Shown: positions 36,332 through 48,581 of the stretch, piece after piece
Layout of the letters: every line of letters begins with the position of its first letter
Numbering within the stretch: position 1 is the first letter of the stretch
Origin: Gammaproteobacteria bacterium
GTDB taxonomy: Bacteria > Pseudomonadota > Gammaproteobacteria > Nevskiales > Nevskiaceae
DNA: 64,000 nucleotides
Direction of reading: 5' to 3'
Assembly: GCA_026398875.1 (NCBI GenBank)
Contig: JAPLSB010000012.1
Location: forward strand, 34,323 to 98,322
Translations under genes and position numbers: made by a program
Notes under the pieces: generated by a model
The model's input: only the letters and a program-made list of their open reading frames with translations
The model's database searches: none
What the model was told of the DNA's origin: nothing

Positions 36332-37621
36332 ATGTCCGATACCCCGCAGCGCTTCGAGACCCTGGCCATCCACGCTGGCTACCTGCCGGACCCGACGACC
36401 CGCGCGGTCGCGGTGCCGATCTACCAGACGGTAGCGTTCGCCTTCGACGACACCCAGCATGGCGCCGACCTGTTCGACCTGAAGGTCGCCGGCAACATCT
36501 ATTCGCGGATCATGAATCCGACCAACGACGTCCTGGAGCAGCGCCTGGCCGCGCTTGAAGGCGGTGTCGGTGCGCTGGCGCTGGCCTCGGGACAGGCGGC
36601 GGTGACCTACGCGATCCAGACCATCGCCGGCGTTGGCGACAACATCGTCTCCGCCAGCACCTTGTATGGCGGCACCTACAACCTGTTCGCCCACACGCTG
36701 CCGCAGTTCGGCATCGAGACCCGTTTTGCCGATCCGCGCGACCCGGCCAGCTTTGCGGCGCTGATCGACGCCCGCACCAAGGCGGTGTTCATCGAATCGA
36801 TCGGCAATCCGCTCGGCAACATCACCGACATCGCCGCGATCGCCAAGATCGCTCATGCCGGCGGCGTGCCGCTGATCGTCGACAACACGGTGGCCACGCC
36901 GTACCTGCTGCGGCCGTTCGAGCATGGTGCCGACATCATCGTCCACTCGCTGACCAAGTACCTCGGCGGCCATGGCACCACGCTCGGTGGCGCGATCGTC
37001 GACTCCGGCAAGTTCCCGTGGGCCAAGCACAAGGCCCGCTTCCCGCGCCTGAACGAGCCGGACCCGAGCTACCACGGGGTCGTCTACACCGAAGCGCTCG
37101 GCCCAGCCGCTTATATCGGCCGCGCTCGGGTCGTGCCGCTGCGCAACACGGGTGCCGCGCTGTCGCCATTCAATGCCTTCCAGATCCTGACCGGCATCGA
37201 AACGCTGGCGCTGCGCATGGACCGGATCACCGACAACGCGATCAAGGTCGCTCGCTTCCTGAAGGCGCAGCCGCAGGTGAAATGGGTTGGCTATGCCGGG
37301 CTCGAAGACCATCCGCAGCACGCGCTGGCGCAAACCTACTTCGGCGGCCGGGCGTCGGGAATCATCACCTTCGGTCTCAGCGGCGGCCGCGCAGCCGGCG
37401 CCCGCTTTCAGGACGCGCTGAAGCTGTTCACCCGGCTGGTCAACATCGGTGATGCCAAGTCGCTGGCGACCCATCCGGCATCAACCACGCACCGCCAGCT
37501 GTCACCCGCAGAGCTGGAAAAGGCGGGCGTCAGCGAGGACACCGTGCGGCTGTCGATCGGTATCGAGCACATCGACGACCTGCTCGCCGATCTGACCCAC
37601 GCGATCGCTGCCGCCCGCTAG
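36332..37621 (+). CDS. metY: O-acetylhomoserine sulfhydrylase (aminocarboxypropyltransferase)
   Basis: This PLP enzyme makes homocysteine from O-acetylhomoserine and sulfide in methionine synthesis. The active-site lysine is K209 in HSLTKYLGGHG. SRIMNPTNDVLEQRLAALEGG and FIESIGNPLGNI are typical of the MetY branch, as is the C-terminal LATHPASTTHRQLSPAE. At 429 residues it has the length expected for MetY, longer than MetB or MetC. ATG 36332 starts MSDTPQRFETLAIHAG. No SAM riboswitch pattern was found in the 200 bases upstream. Confidence 0.94.
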   Translation: MSDTPQRFETLAIHAGYLPDPTTRAVAVPIYQTVAFAFDDTQHGADLFDLKVAGNIYSRIMNPTNDVLEQRLAALEGGVGALALASGQAAVTYAIQTIAGVGDNIVSASTLYGGTYNLFAHTLPQFGIETRFADPRDPASFAALIDARTKAVFIESIGNPLGNITDIAAIAKIAHAGGVPLIVDNTVATPYLLRPFEHGADIIVHSLTKYLGGHGTTLGGAIVDSGKFPWAKHKARFPRLNEPDPSYHGVVYTEALGPAAYIGRARVVPLRNTGAALSPFNAFQILTGIETLALRMDRITDNAIKVARFLKAQPQVKWVGYAGLEDHPQHALAQTYFGGRASGIITFGLSGGRAAGARFQDALKLFTRLVNIGDAKSLATHPASTTHRQLSPAELEKAGVSEDTVRLSIGIEHIDDLLADLTHAIAAAR

Positions 37622-39280
37622 TCAGCGGCGGATTTCGCCGGCTGCAAGCCGGCGGAAGTAGCCGTGATAAGCCGCCATCGCCTTGTTGCCAAGCACCAGC
37701 ATCAGCGGCAAGTTGATCAGGTACATGAAACCGAGGCCGACGGTCGAGATCGCATCGAGCTGGCCGGAGGTCTCGATGAAGCCGAAGCAGGCCACGGCTG
37801 CCGCGACACACCAGGTGATCCGGTACGGCGTGATCGCTTGCGCCCCGATCAGGTAGATCACGCCCTGCTCGCCGTAGTAGCCGTAGCTGATGATGCAGGA
37901 CAGGCCGAACACCCAGACCGCGATCGTGATCAGCCAGCGGCCGAGGCCCGGATGGACCTTGTCGAAGCCCTTGGCGACCAAGGTCGAGCCGCGATAGTCG
38001 GCGTAGACGCCGCTGTCGAGCAGCGTCGGCGCGCTCGTCGCTTCGATCGGCATCCAGCGCAGCGATTTGGCGTCGTCGCCCAGCACGCCGTAGAGCCGGG
38101 TGCGCGTGCCGGCGTTGTCGACCATCACGAATACCGGTGCGCCGGCTTTCCAGTCTTCGCGGCTTGCGCCTGACTGCTCGGGAATGCTGGCCAGATCCGG
38201 CTGCCAGTGGCCGGGGGCCGAGGCAACGATGGCCGGCGGTGTGCTCCAGACGGCGGCTGGCGCGCGATTCCAGATGCCGGTCGACAGCACGACGAGGCCC
38301 GTCACCGTGCAGACGAAAATCGTGTCGATGAACGGCTCGAGCCCGGCGACCACGCCTTCGGTCACCGGCTCCGGCGTTTTCACTGCAGCGTGGGCGATCG
38401 GCGCGGTGCCCAGGCCCGCTTCGCTGGAGAACAGCGCCCGCTTCATGCCCCACATGAACGCCGAGCCCATCGTGCCGCCAGCGAAGGCGCCGACGCCTTC
38501 GGTCGGCGAGAACGCGCTGCTGACGATCAGGCTGAACAGCGCCGGCAGGCTTTCGGCTTCGTGCAGGATCACGTAGACACCGGCGATCACATAGACGCCG
38601 CACTTGAACGGCACCAGCGTCTTGGTGACGTTGCCAATGCGCTTGATGCCGCCGAGGATCACGGCCGCCGCTGCAGTGGCGAGGATCACGCCGGTGACCC
38701 AGGTTGGCACGCCGAAGTATTCGCGGGTGGTGTCGGCCACGCTCCAAGTCTGGAACATGTTGCCGCCGGTGAACGCGAACAGCAGCAGCGCGAAACAGAA
38801 GCACACGCCGACCACGCGGCCGAAACCGGCGAGCTTCGGGTTCAGCTGCGCGAGCCCGTCGCGGGCGACGTACATCGCGCCGCCATGCGGATTGCCGGGC
38901 TCGGAGGTGTCGCGATAGAGCAGCGACAAGGTCACTTCGGTGGTCTTCAGCGCCATGCCGATCAGGCCGACCACCCACATCCAGAACACCGCGCCCGGGC
39001 CGCCGAAATCGACCGCGATCGCCATGCCGGCAATCGCACCCAGACCCACCGTGCCGGACATCGCGGCAGTCAGCGCCTGGAAGTGGGTCAAGGCGCCTTC
39101 ACCGTGGCTGGTGTCGATGCCCTTGCCGGCCACCAAGGCCACGCCATGGGTCAGCGATCGGTACTGGCAGAACTTGCTCCAGATCGAGAACAGCAGACCG
39201 ATGCCGAGCAGCGACAGCAGCATCGGCACCGACAGCAGCGTGTTGTTGACGGCATCGATCGCCGCCCAGACATGGTCCAT
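37622..39280 (-). CDS. Sodium:alanine (AGCS-family) symporter with a large extra loop
   Basis: This inner-membrane sodium-coupled amino-acid carrier has about eleven helices. Family signatures include THFQALTAAMSGTVGLGAIAGMAIA near the N-terminus, GGAMYVARDGL and FSSEAGLGTAPIAHAAVKTPEPVTEG in the middle. The length is 552 residues; a hydrophilic insertion of roughly 100 residues (about 335-435) interrupts the loop before the helix RWLITIAVWVFGLSCIISYG and accounts for the extra length over shorter AGCS members. The start ATG 39280 lies five bases after the permease stop at 39286, so both transporters form one operon. The probable substrate is alanine, glycine or another neutral amino acid. 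Confidence 0.88.
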   Translation of the reverse strand: MDHVWAAIDAVNNTLLSVPMLLSLLGIGLLFSIWSKFCQYRSLTHGVALVAGKGIDTSHGEGALTHFQALTAAMSGTVGLGAIAGMAIAVDFGGPGAVFWMWVVGLIGMALKTTEVTLSLLYRDTSEPGNPHGGAMYVARDGLAQLNPKLAGFGRVVGVCFCFALLLFAFTGGNMFQTWSVADTTREYFGVPTWVTGVILATAAAAVILGGIKRIGNVTKTLVPFKCGVYVIAGVYVILHEAESLPALFSLIVSSAFSPTEGVGAFAGGTMGSAFMWGMKRALFSSEAGLGTAPIAHAAVKTPEPVTEGVVAGLEPFIDTIFVCTVTGLVVLSTGIWNRAPAAVWSTPPAIVASAPGHWQPDLASIPEQSGASREDWKAGAPVFVMVDNAGTRTRLYGVLGDDAKSLRWMPIEATSAPTLLDSGVYADYRGSTLVAKGFDKVHPGLGRWLITIAVWVFGLSCIISYGYYGEQGVIYLIGAQAITPYRITWCVAAAVACFGFIETSGQLDAISTVGLGFMYLINLPLMLVLGNKAMAAYHGYFRRLAAGEIRR

Positions 39281-39285
39281 TGCGA

Positions 39286-40707
39286 TCAGGCCTTGCCGGC
39301 CAGCTTCGAATGGCTGCGCGAATAGCCGAAGTAGATCGCCTGGCCGATCACCAGCCAGACTGCGAACGCGGTCCACGTCGTCTGGCCGAGACGGGTCATC
39401 AGATAGCCGCAGGACAGCACGCCAAGCACCGGCAGCAGCGGCCCGAAAGGCGCCTTGAACGGCCGCTTCAGATCCGGCCGGGTGCGGCGCAGTACCAGCA
39501 CGCCGACGCAGGCAATGACGAACGCGCCGAGCGTGCCGATGTTGGCGGTATCGGCCAGTTCGCCCAGCGGCACGAAGCCGCCGAGGATCAGCATGACCAG
39601 ACCGGCGGCGATGATCGAACCGACCGGCGTCCGCGTTTCCGGATGCAGCGTCGCGAAGAACGGCGGCAGCAGGCCGTCGCGGGAAATCGCGAACAGCACG
39701 CGGGTCAGGCCGTAGAACATCACCAGCATCACCGTGGTCAGGCCGGCGATCGCGCCGATCGAGATCAGCCCGGCAGCGGTCTTCTGGCCAATCTGCAGCA
39801 GCGAGTAGGCAACCGGCGAACCGACGTTCAGATCGGTGTACGGCACGATGCCGGTCAGCAGGCCGGACACCACGATGTAGAGGATCGTGCAGGCGCCGAG
39901 CGAGCCGAGGATGCCGATCGGCAGGTCGCGCGACGGCTTCTTGGTTTCTTCCGCGGCGGTCGATACCGCATCGAAGCCGAGGTAGGCGAAGAAGATCTTC
40001 GAAGCGCCATCGAACACGCCGCCCCAGCCGAAGTGCTTGGTGCCGTCGGCATCGACGACTTCGGCCGGAATGAACGGATGCCAGAGTGTCGGATCGACGT
40101 GGAACACGGCCACACCAATGAACAGGAAGATCGTTGCCAGCTTCACCGCGACAATGATCGCGTTCAGCACTGCACCCACTTTCGCGCCCTTGGCCAGCAC
40201 CACGCCGAGGGTGGTGATGATCAGCACCGCAGGCAGGTTCACGAAGCTGCCGGGGTGTTGCGGATCGAGAAAGCTGTGCGTGAGCAATGCCGGCAGATGC
40301 ACGTTGATCGATTGCAGGCCGGTGTTCAGATACTCCGACCAGCCGGCCGACACCGCCGGCACCGCCACTGCGTATTCGAGCACCAGCATCCAGCCGATGA
40401 TCCAGGCTGGCCATTCGCCAAGCCCCGCGTACCCGTAACCGTAGGCGCTGCCGGCGCCGCCGATCGACGAGGCCAGTTCGGCGTACGACAGTGCCGCGAA
40501 GGTGCAGGCCAGACCAGCCACGACGAACGACAGCACCACCGCCGGACCGGCGTTGACGGCGGCTGCCTTGCCGGTCAGCACGAAGATGCCGGTTCCGATG
40601 ATCGCGCCGATCCCGAGCATCACCAGATCGAAGGCGTTGAGGCTGCGCTTCAGTCCGGTGTTCTTTTCGAGATCGGTTTCGATCGCTTTGGTGCGGAACA
40701 GGCTCAT
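39286..40707 (-). CDS. APC-superfamily amino acid permease
   Basis: This 473-residue permease has about twelve helices and typical features of the YfnA/cationic-amino-acid-transporter branch: GLKRSLNAFDLVMLGIGAIIGTGIFVLTG at the start, FAALSYAELASSIGGAGSAYGYGY, and FFAYLGFDAVSTAAEETKKPSRDLPIGI in the middle. The ATG at 40707 has GGGGAG nine bases upstream; the in-frame TTG at 40710 is a less likely start. It leads the AGCS symporter gene. A strong hairpin lies about 28 bases upstream of the start codon. Substrate specificity is not certain. Confidence 0.9.
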   Translation of the reverse strand: MSLFRTKAIETDLEKNTGLKRSLNAFDLVMLGIGAIIGTGIFVLTGKAAAVNAGPAVVLSFVVAGLACTFAALSYAELASSIGGAGSAYGYGYAGLGEWPAWIIGWMLVLEYAVAVPAVSAGWSEYLNTGLQSINVHLPALLTHSFLDPQHPGSFVNLPAVLIITTLGVVLAKGAKVGAVLNAIIVAVKLATIFLFIGVAVFHVDPTLWHPFIPAEVVDADGTKHFGWGGVFDGASKIFFAYLGFDAVSTAAEETKKPSRDLPIGILGSLGACTILYIVVSGLLTGIVPYTDLNVGSPVAYSLLQIGQKTAAGLISIGAIAGLTTVMLVMFYGLTRVLFAISRDGLLPPFFATLHPETRTPVGSIIAAGLVMLILGGFVPLGELADTANIGTLGAFVIACVGVLVLRRTRPDLKRPFKAPFGPLLPVLGVLSCGYLMTRLGQTTWTAFAVWLVIGQAIYFGYSRSHSKLAGKA

Positions 40708-40734
40708 CAATTTCTCCCCAGCATCTGGCTATGG

Positions 40735-40770
40735 AAACGGCCCGCCGGTCGAATGACCGGCGGGCCGTTT
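40735..40770. terminator. Strong hairpin between the M23 peptidase gene and the permease gene
   Basis: AAACGGCCCGCCGGTC (40735-40750), GAAT and GACCGGCGGGCCGTTT (40755-40770) make a perfect 16-bp stem. Only short T-rich sequence follows on either strand. It may end the M23 transcript. It also lies only 28 bases before the permease ATG, so it could act as an attenuator in that leader. Confidence 0.8.
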
Positions 40771-40847
40771 GTCTTGTGCAGGGAGTATGCCGACCGCCCC
40801 CGGTTTCGGTAAGCGTTGCCCGTGAAGTGAACCGCGGCCTGCCATTC

Positions 40848-40928
40848 GTCATGCCGACGAAAGTCGGCATCCAGCGTCGAGGAGGGCTGCACTCAAGAGC
40901 TCTGGATTCCGGCTTTCGCCGGAATGAC
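40848..40928. repeat. REP-like palindrome pair 3
   Basis: Elements at 40848-40873 and 40903-40928 are inverted copies of the 26-base palindrome family seen at 19832 and 23234. The pair sits just after the stop of the M23 peptidase gene. Confidence 0.85.
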
Positions 40929-40933
40929 GGTTG

Positions 40934-42061
40934 TTACTGCACCGGCACCTGGCCCGACTTCCACAGATTGATGCTGTAGGCCCCCGGACTCTTGACGCCG
41001 TCCTTGGTCTGGCCGATCAGCCGCGTCGCCCAGGGATCGACATTGACCGGCGCGTTCCAGCCGAACGGGTCGATCAGGCCGTGGATGCCGGAGATGCCCC
41101 AGCCGCTGTTCGGGTAGGTCGGCGTGAAGCTGCGGAAGCCGGTCAGGTTGGTCAGGCGCTGCACCGAGAAGTGCAAGTGCGGCTCGGACGAGCAGCCGTT
41201 GTCGCCGACCGCGCCGATCACCTGTCCGGCCGTCACGGTCTGGCCGTCGACCACGTCGATCGCCTTGGCGTGGGCGTAGTAGGTCAGGAAGCGTTCGGCA
41301 TAGGTGCCGGAGCCGATGCTGTGCTCGATGTAGATCTCGCCCTGCGGGCTCTTCTGCGCGCAGACGCCGCCGAACTCGGTGGTGTCGCGGAAACGCGCCT
41401 TGCGGACCACGCCGCTGGCGACCGCCTTCAGCGCGTTGTTGGCCGGCATCACCCAGTCGTAGCCGCCGTGGCCATTGATCCAGCAGGCCTGCTTGCCGTT
41501 CTTGTCGATCACCTTCGAATTCGGGCAGTTCGGATTGGTCGACTGGCCGAAGTCGCTGGCCTTGATCGGCAGGTCGTAATAGTTGAAGTCCCAGCGGTTG
41601 TAGGTGGCGACCGAGCCGGTATAGAGCTGGTACGGCTTGGAGAACACCGGCAGCGCTTTCGGCGCGACGGTGATCACGCACTTGCTCTTGCCTTGCGCGG
41701 CGTTGAACGCCCAGGTAGCGGGTGCGGAACCGGTGCCGACGTAGAACACCTGGAAGGCGCCGTCATTGCAGACCGCCATCGCGTTGTTGGTGCCGGACAC
41801 CGACCACAGCCCGGCACGGGCGATGCTGCCGCCGGGGCCGGTCGCAAGCATGTCGCCGCAGGGGTTCGAGGTGCTGCTGGTGAGATGCGAAAACGCCCAG
41901 CCGCCGCTGGCATAGCTGAGGCTGCAATAGCGGCCGTAGCCGGACGGCACGGCGGTGCTCGGAACGGCTTGCGCCTGCGCCGGCATCGGCACCGACAGCG
42001 ACTGCAGGGCGGCCAGGACAAGGCCGGCGGAGGCGATGCTGCTGCGGGTCAAGACTTTCAT
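40934..42061 (-). CDS. Secreted M23-family metallopeptidase
   Basis: This 375-residue protein has a signal peptide (residues 1-31, ending PMPAQAQA) and a C-terminal LytM/M23 zinc peptidase domain. Its metal ligands appear as H198 and D202 in GHGGYDW and H297 in EPHLHFSV (H-x-H at 295-297). H264 in YYAHAK is the usual additional catalytic histidine. The preceding 170 residues contain several cysteines and no domain I recognise. It probably cleaves peptidoglycan cross-links or short peptides outside the inner membrane. It is monocistronic with a REP-like pair downstream. Confidence 0.9.
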   Translation of the reverse strand: MKVLTRSSIASAGLVLAALQSLSVPMPAQAQAVPSTAVPSGYGRYCSLSYASGGWAFSHLTSSTSNPCGDMLATGPGGSIARAGLWSVSGTNNAMAVCNDGAFQVFYVGTGSAPATWAFNAAQGKSKCVITVAPKALPVFSKPYQLYTGSVATYNRWDFNYYDLPIKASDFGQSTNPNCPNSKVIDKNGKQACWINGHGGYDWVMPANNALKAVASGVVRKARFRDTTEFGGVCAQKSPQGEIYIEHSIGSGTYAERFLTYYAHAKAIDVVDGQTVTAGQVIGAVGDNGCSSEPHLHFSVQRLTNLTGFRSFTPTYPNSGWGISGIHGLIDPFGWNAPVNVDPWATRLIGQTKDGVKSPGAYSINLWKSGQVPVQ

Positions 42062-42221
42062 CGGAGAGCTCCCAGAGGTTGGTCGGGCAACCGCGTTTCG
42101 GCTGCCTCACCCCTGTGAACGGAACGCCGTGCGCCGATGGCTCACGCCGCGCAACGCGTTTCGAGACGCCCATCACACCGGCGTCACGCGGGCGATGAAG
42201 CGGCGTGACCGGCTGCGACGA

Positions 42222-42550
42222 TCAGGGTCGCGGCGTGGCCGGTGCTTCGGTCCGCTTCGCGTCGCCGCTGCCACCTGCAGCGACCGGGGGCGCGTTGCCC
42301 TGCGCCGGCCCGGCGACCGGCGTCACGGGTGTCGACGTCGTGGTGTCGCGGGCGCGCTGCCGGTCCGGATCGACGATGTTGGCCTTCGGGCGATTGCGGG
42401 CGTCGTCGACGCACGGTGCAGGACACACCGGCCGCGGTGTCGCGGGTCCTGCGACCGGCGCGGTTCCGGCTGCCGATGCGGTCACTGCGGCGCCCAGTCC
42501 GATCACCACCACGGCGGCCTGCACGAGGGTATTCAGCGCAGCTTGCTTGC

Positions 42551-42554
<4 letters not shown>
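42222..42554 (-). CDS. Small secreted Pro/Ala-rich protein of the ECF-kinase operon
   Basis: This 110-residue protein has a signal peptide (LVQAAVVVIGLGAAVTASAAG) and a short disordered mature part rich in Pro, Ala and Thr, with two cysteines in PVCPAPCVDD. No family is recognised. ATG 42554 has GGAG eight bases upstream and overlaps the stop of the kinase gene by four bases. It is therefore almost certainly co-translated with the kinase and may be its periplasmic partner or the target of its sensing. This is inferred from context. Confidence 0.65.
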
Positions 42555-45547
<2,993 letters not shown>

Positions 45548-45551
45548 GGGC

Positions 45552-46112
45552 TCAGCGGCTTTTCAAGGCGTCGAACAGGAAGGCGCGGGCCTTGGTCCAG
45601 TCGCGCTTGACGGTGGCAGCCGAGCTGCCGGTGATTCCGGCGATGGCATCGACGCCGAGGCCGCCGAAGTAGCGCAGCTCGACGACCTGATGCAGCCGCG
45701 CATCGATCGCCGCCAGTTCCGTGAGCGCTTCGTTCAGCGCGTCGAGATCGGCTTCCTCCGTTGCTTCGCCATCGGCAGCGAAGTCGGTCATCAGGGTCAC
45801 GCGGGCCGCGCCGCCACCGCGCTTCAGCGCCATCCGTTCGCGCGCGAAGTCGAACACCACGTTGCGCATGGCGGTGGAGGCAAACGCGAGGAAGGCATTG
45901 CGATCGGCGCCGACCAGCGCCTCGCGTTCGGTCAAGCGCAGATAAACCTCGTTGACCAGCGCCGGCGCGTCGAGCAGCGTCGACGGTGCTGCCTGCGCGA
46001 CCCGATGCCGAGCGATTCGCATCAGCTCGTCGTAGACCGCCGCAAACAGCGCATCGCGCGCGGCGAGATCGCCGGCACGAGCGCTGGACAGCAGTTGTGT
46101 GACCTGGGTCAT
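45552..46112 (-). CDS. ECF-family RNA polymerase sigma factor
   Basis: This 186-residue protein is an extracytoplasmic-function sigma factor. Region 2 is around LVNEVYLRLTEREALVGADRNAFLAFASTAMRNVVFDFAR (about 51-90). Region 4 lies near the C-terminus (LRYFGGLGVDAIAGITGSSAATVKRDWTKARAFL). It belongs to the sub-type often encoded next to Ser/Thr kinases and lacking a classical anti-sigma partner. None is encoded here. It heads the operon with the kinase and the small secreted protein and may autoregulate it; no promoter motif was confirmed. Confidence 0.92.
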   Translation of the reverse strand: MTQVTQLLSSARAGDLAARDALFAAVYDELMRIARHRVAQAAPSTLLDAPALVNEVYLRLTEREALVGADRNAFLAFASTAMRNVVFDFARERMALKRGGGAARVTLMTDFAADGEATEEADLDALNEALTELAAIDARLHQVVELRYFGGLGVDAIAGITGSSAATVKRDWTKARAFLFDALKSR

Positions 46113-46250
46113 GACGGCCGGACTATAGCGCCGGCCGTCATGAAATCACTCCGAGCGGCTTCGTTCTGCGCAGCGCGGCCACGCCGTCTCTGGCGCGAGT
46201 TCGGTCTTGTCTGGCACCCCGGCCCGGTCGTCCCTGACCCGGCGTTCGCC

Positions 46251-46275
46251 GTTCAGCGAGCAGTGCTCGCTGAAC
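46251..46275. terminator. Perfect palindrome immediately downstream of fadI
   Basis: GTTCAGCGAG-CAGTG-CTCGCTGAAC is a stem of at least 10 bp lying three bases beyond the fadI stop (minus strand). There is no T run, so it is either a terminator of the weak type or a transcript-end stabiliser. Confidence 0.5.
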
Positions 46276-46278
46276 GAC

Positions 46279-47559
46279 TCACCCTTCGATGATGGCGGTA
46301 ACGCCCATGCCGCCGGCCGTGCAGATCGAGATCAGGCCGCGACCGCCGCCGTTCTCGCTGATGATCTTGGCCAGTGTGGCGACGATGCGCGCGCCGGTGG
46401 CGGCGAACGGATGGCCAAGGCCGAGCGAGGAGCCGCGAATGTTCATCCGCGAGCGGTCGATGCTGCCGAGCGGCTTGTCGAGGCCCAGACGTTCCTTGCA
46501 GAACTTCGGATCTTCCCAGGCCTTCAGCGTGCACAGCACCTGCGCGGCGAAGGCTTCGTGGATTTCATAGAAATCGAAGTCCTGCAGCTTCAGACCGGTC
46601 CGCGCCAGCATCCGCGGCACGGCGAACGCCGGGGCGATCAGCAGGCCGTCCTTGCGGCCGGACGCGAAGTCGACGGCGGCGGTCTCGTAGGCGGTCAGGT
46701 AGGCCAGCGGCTTGTGGCCATGCGCCTTCGCCCAGTCTTCGGAGGCCAGCAGCACGGCGGCGGCGCCATCGGTCAGCGGCGTCGAATTGCCGGCGGTCAG
46801 CGTGCCGTTGGCCTTGTCGAACGCCGGCTTCAGCGACGCCAGCTTGGCCAGCGTGGTGTCGCCACGCAGGTTGTTGTCGCGGGAAAGTCCTGCGTACGGC
46901 ACGACCAGATCGCCGAAGAAGCCGGAGTCATAGGCGAGTGCGGCCTTCTGGTGCGATTCCAGCGCCAGCTGGTCCTGATCGGCGCGGGCAATGCCCCACT
47001 GCTTGGCCATCTGCTCGCAGTGCGCGCCCATGCTCATCCGGGTGCGCGGCTCGTTGTTGCCGGGGATCAGCGGCACCAGATCCTTCGGCCGGAACTTCGA
47101 GAACGCCGCCAGACGCTGGCCGGCGGTTTTTGCGCGGTTGGCTTCGAGCAGGATCTTGCGCAGGCCTTCGCCAACGCCGATCGGCGCGTCCGACGCGGTG
47201 TCGACACCGGCGCCGATGCCCGATTCGATCTGCCCGAGCGCGATCTTGCTGCCGACCGTCATCACCGTTTCCAGGCTGGTGCCGCAAGCCTGCTGCAGGT
47301 CATAGGCCGGCGTTTCGGCCGACAGGCCCGACGACAGCACGCATTCGCGGGTCAGGTTGAAATCGCGCGAATGCTTGAGCACCGCACCGGCCGCCACTTC
47401 ACCAAGACGCTCGCCGTGCAGCTGGTACTTGTCGACGACGCCCTTCAGCGCGGCGGTCAGCATGTCGGCATTGCTGCGGGTGGCGTAGGCGCCGTTCGAG
47501 CGCGCGAAAGGAATGCGGGCGCCACCAAGAATGGCGACCTTGCGGCCGTAGGGTTTCAT
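46279..47559 (-). CDS. fadI: Acetyl-CoA C-acyltransferase (3-ketoacyl-CoA thiolase, FadI type)
   Basis: This 426-residue thiolase carries out the last step of fatty-acid beta-oxidation. The nucleophilic cysteine is C92 in LQQACGTSLE; FYEIHEAFAAQ and GHPFAATGARI hold the catalytic histidines, and the second cysteine is C413 in ICTAGGMG. Length and the N-terminus (MKPYGRKVAILGGARIPFARSNG) match FadI rather than FadA. No fadJ/fadB partner lies next to it. It would consume acyl-CoAs, including those from the alkane cassette nearby, which is inference. Confidence 0.92.
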   Translation of the reverse strand: MKPYGRKVAILGGARIPFARSNGAYATRSNADMLTAALKGVVDKYQLHGERLGEVAAGAVLKHSRDFNLTRECVLSSGLSAETPAYDLQQACGTSLETVMTVGSKIALGQIESGIGAGVDTASDAPIGVGEGLRKILLEANRAKTAGQRLAAFSKFRPKDLVPLIPGNNEPRTRMSMGAHCEQMAKQWGIARADQDQLALESHQKAALAYDSGFFGDLVVPYAGLSRDNNLRGDTTLAKLASLKPAFDKANGTLTAGNSTPLTDGAAAVLLASEDWAKAHGHKPLAYLTAYETAAVDFASGRKDGLLIAPAFAVPRMLARTGLKLQDFDFYEIHEAFAAQVLCTLKAWEDPKFCKERLGLDKPLGSIDRSRMNIRGSSLGLGHPFAATGARIVATLAKIISENGGGRGLISICTAGGMGVTAIIEG

Positions 47560-47660
47560 CGACAGGTTCTCCAGGCGGGGGTTGGCACTGCTGTGCAGTG
47601 CAACATTGTATCGCCGCGACGCTGTTTGTTTACAACTGTTTACTGTTTGCGGCGACGAAC

Positions 47661-48575
47661 TCAGCGGCTGGCGACAGCATCGACCTCGGCCGCCAGCGGC
47701 GCATAGGCGCCGGTCCGGCCGGCGACAACGGCCGCTGCTGCGGCGGCTCGCCGGGCCTGCGTGGCCAGGCTGGCGGCCGGATCGTCCAGCAAGGTTGCCA
47801 TCCAGGCGCCCATCGCGGCATCGCCGCAGCCCACCGTGTCGACCACCGTTGTCGCCCGCGCCGGTTCCTCGACCACGGCCGATCCCGCCAGCAGGCGCAG
47901 CCCGCGGGCGCCCCGGGTGTACATCAGTGCGGCATCCGGCCGAACGCTGGCGCGCAGCGCAGCCAGCGCCGCGTTTTCAGTCTGGCCGGGGTAGAGCTGG
48001 GCGAGATCCTCGTCGGACACCTTGAGATAGCGGCAGACCGGCAGCAGCGCGTCGAAGCGCGCACGCCAGCCCGGATCGGCCATCGGCCTGCGCCAGTTCG
48101 GATCGAATGCCAGCCGCTTGCCGGCCGCGGCCGCGTCGAGCGCCACCCGCAGCAGCCGGTCGGCAAGCGGCTGGCGCGCGAGGCTGATGCCGCCGACATG
48201 GACGACCTCGGCAGCATCGAGCCAGCCGGCTGGCAGCCGGGCCGGATCGAAGTGCAGGTCGGCGCTGTCGTCGCCGACGAACTGGTAGGCCGGCGGCTGC
48301 GTCGAGGTGACCATCGCCAGCAGCGGCGATCGATCGAGCACCTGCAGGTAGCGCGGATCCAGTCCGGCCTCGCGGCTGGCGGCGACGATGGCGGCGCCGA
48401 AGTAGTCGTTGCTGACGGCAGTGGCGCAGCCGGTGGCGATGCCGAGACGGGCGCCGACGCGAGCGACGTTCCAGCACGAGCCGCCGGGGCGTTCGGTCCA
48501 GCGGCCGTCGGCGTCGCGGATCAGGTCGGTCAGCGCTTCGCCGAATACCACGTAGCGGGGCAGTGCAGCGCTCAT
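47661..48575 (-). CDS. PfkB-family carbohydrate kinase, probable fructokinase
   Basis: This 304-residue sugar kinase has the PfkB signatures GGSCWNVARVGARLG near residue 32 and DTVGCGDAAMGAWMATLLD near 246, the latter with the catalytic aspartate and anion hole. In a sucrose gene group the expected substrate is fructose released from sucrose, giving fructose-6-phosphate. It is the last gene of the minus-strand sucrose cluster, six bases after the glucokinase stop. Specificity among PfkB kinases is not readable from these motifs alone. Confidence 0.85.
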   Translation of the reverse strand: MSAALPRYVVFGEALTDLIRDADGRWTERPGGSCWNVARVGARLGIATGCATAVSNDYFGAAIVAASREAGLDPRYLQVLDRSPLLAMVTSTQPPAYQFVGDDSADLHFDPARLPAGWLDAAEVVHVGGISLARQPLADRLLRVALDAAAAGKRLAFDPNWRRPMADPGWRARFDALLPVCRYLKVSDEDLAQLYPGQTENAALAALRASVRPDAALMYTRGARGLRLLAGSAVVEEPARATTVVDTVGCGDAAMGAWMATLLDDPAASLATQARRAAAAAAVVAGRTGAYAPLAAEVDAVASR

Positions 48576-48581
48576 CGCCGG

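Noticed and set aside
35006..37474. 822-codon frame extending hemH across metY
   Set aside because: Only residues from 36133 onward resemble ferrochelatase; the rest is antisense of metY.
37622..40870. Very long minus-strand frame joining two transporters
   Set aside because: The AGCS start at 39280 and permease genes in another frame explain it; the extended region is a shadow of the permease.
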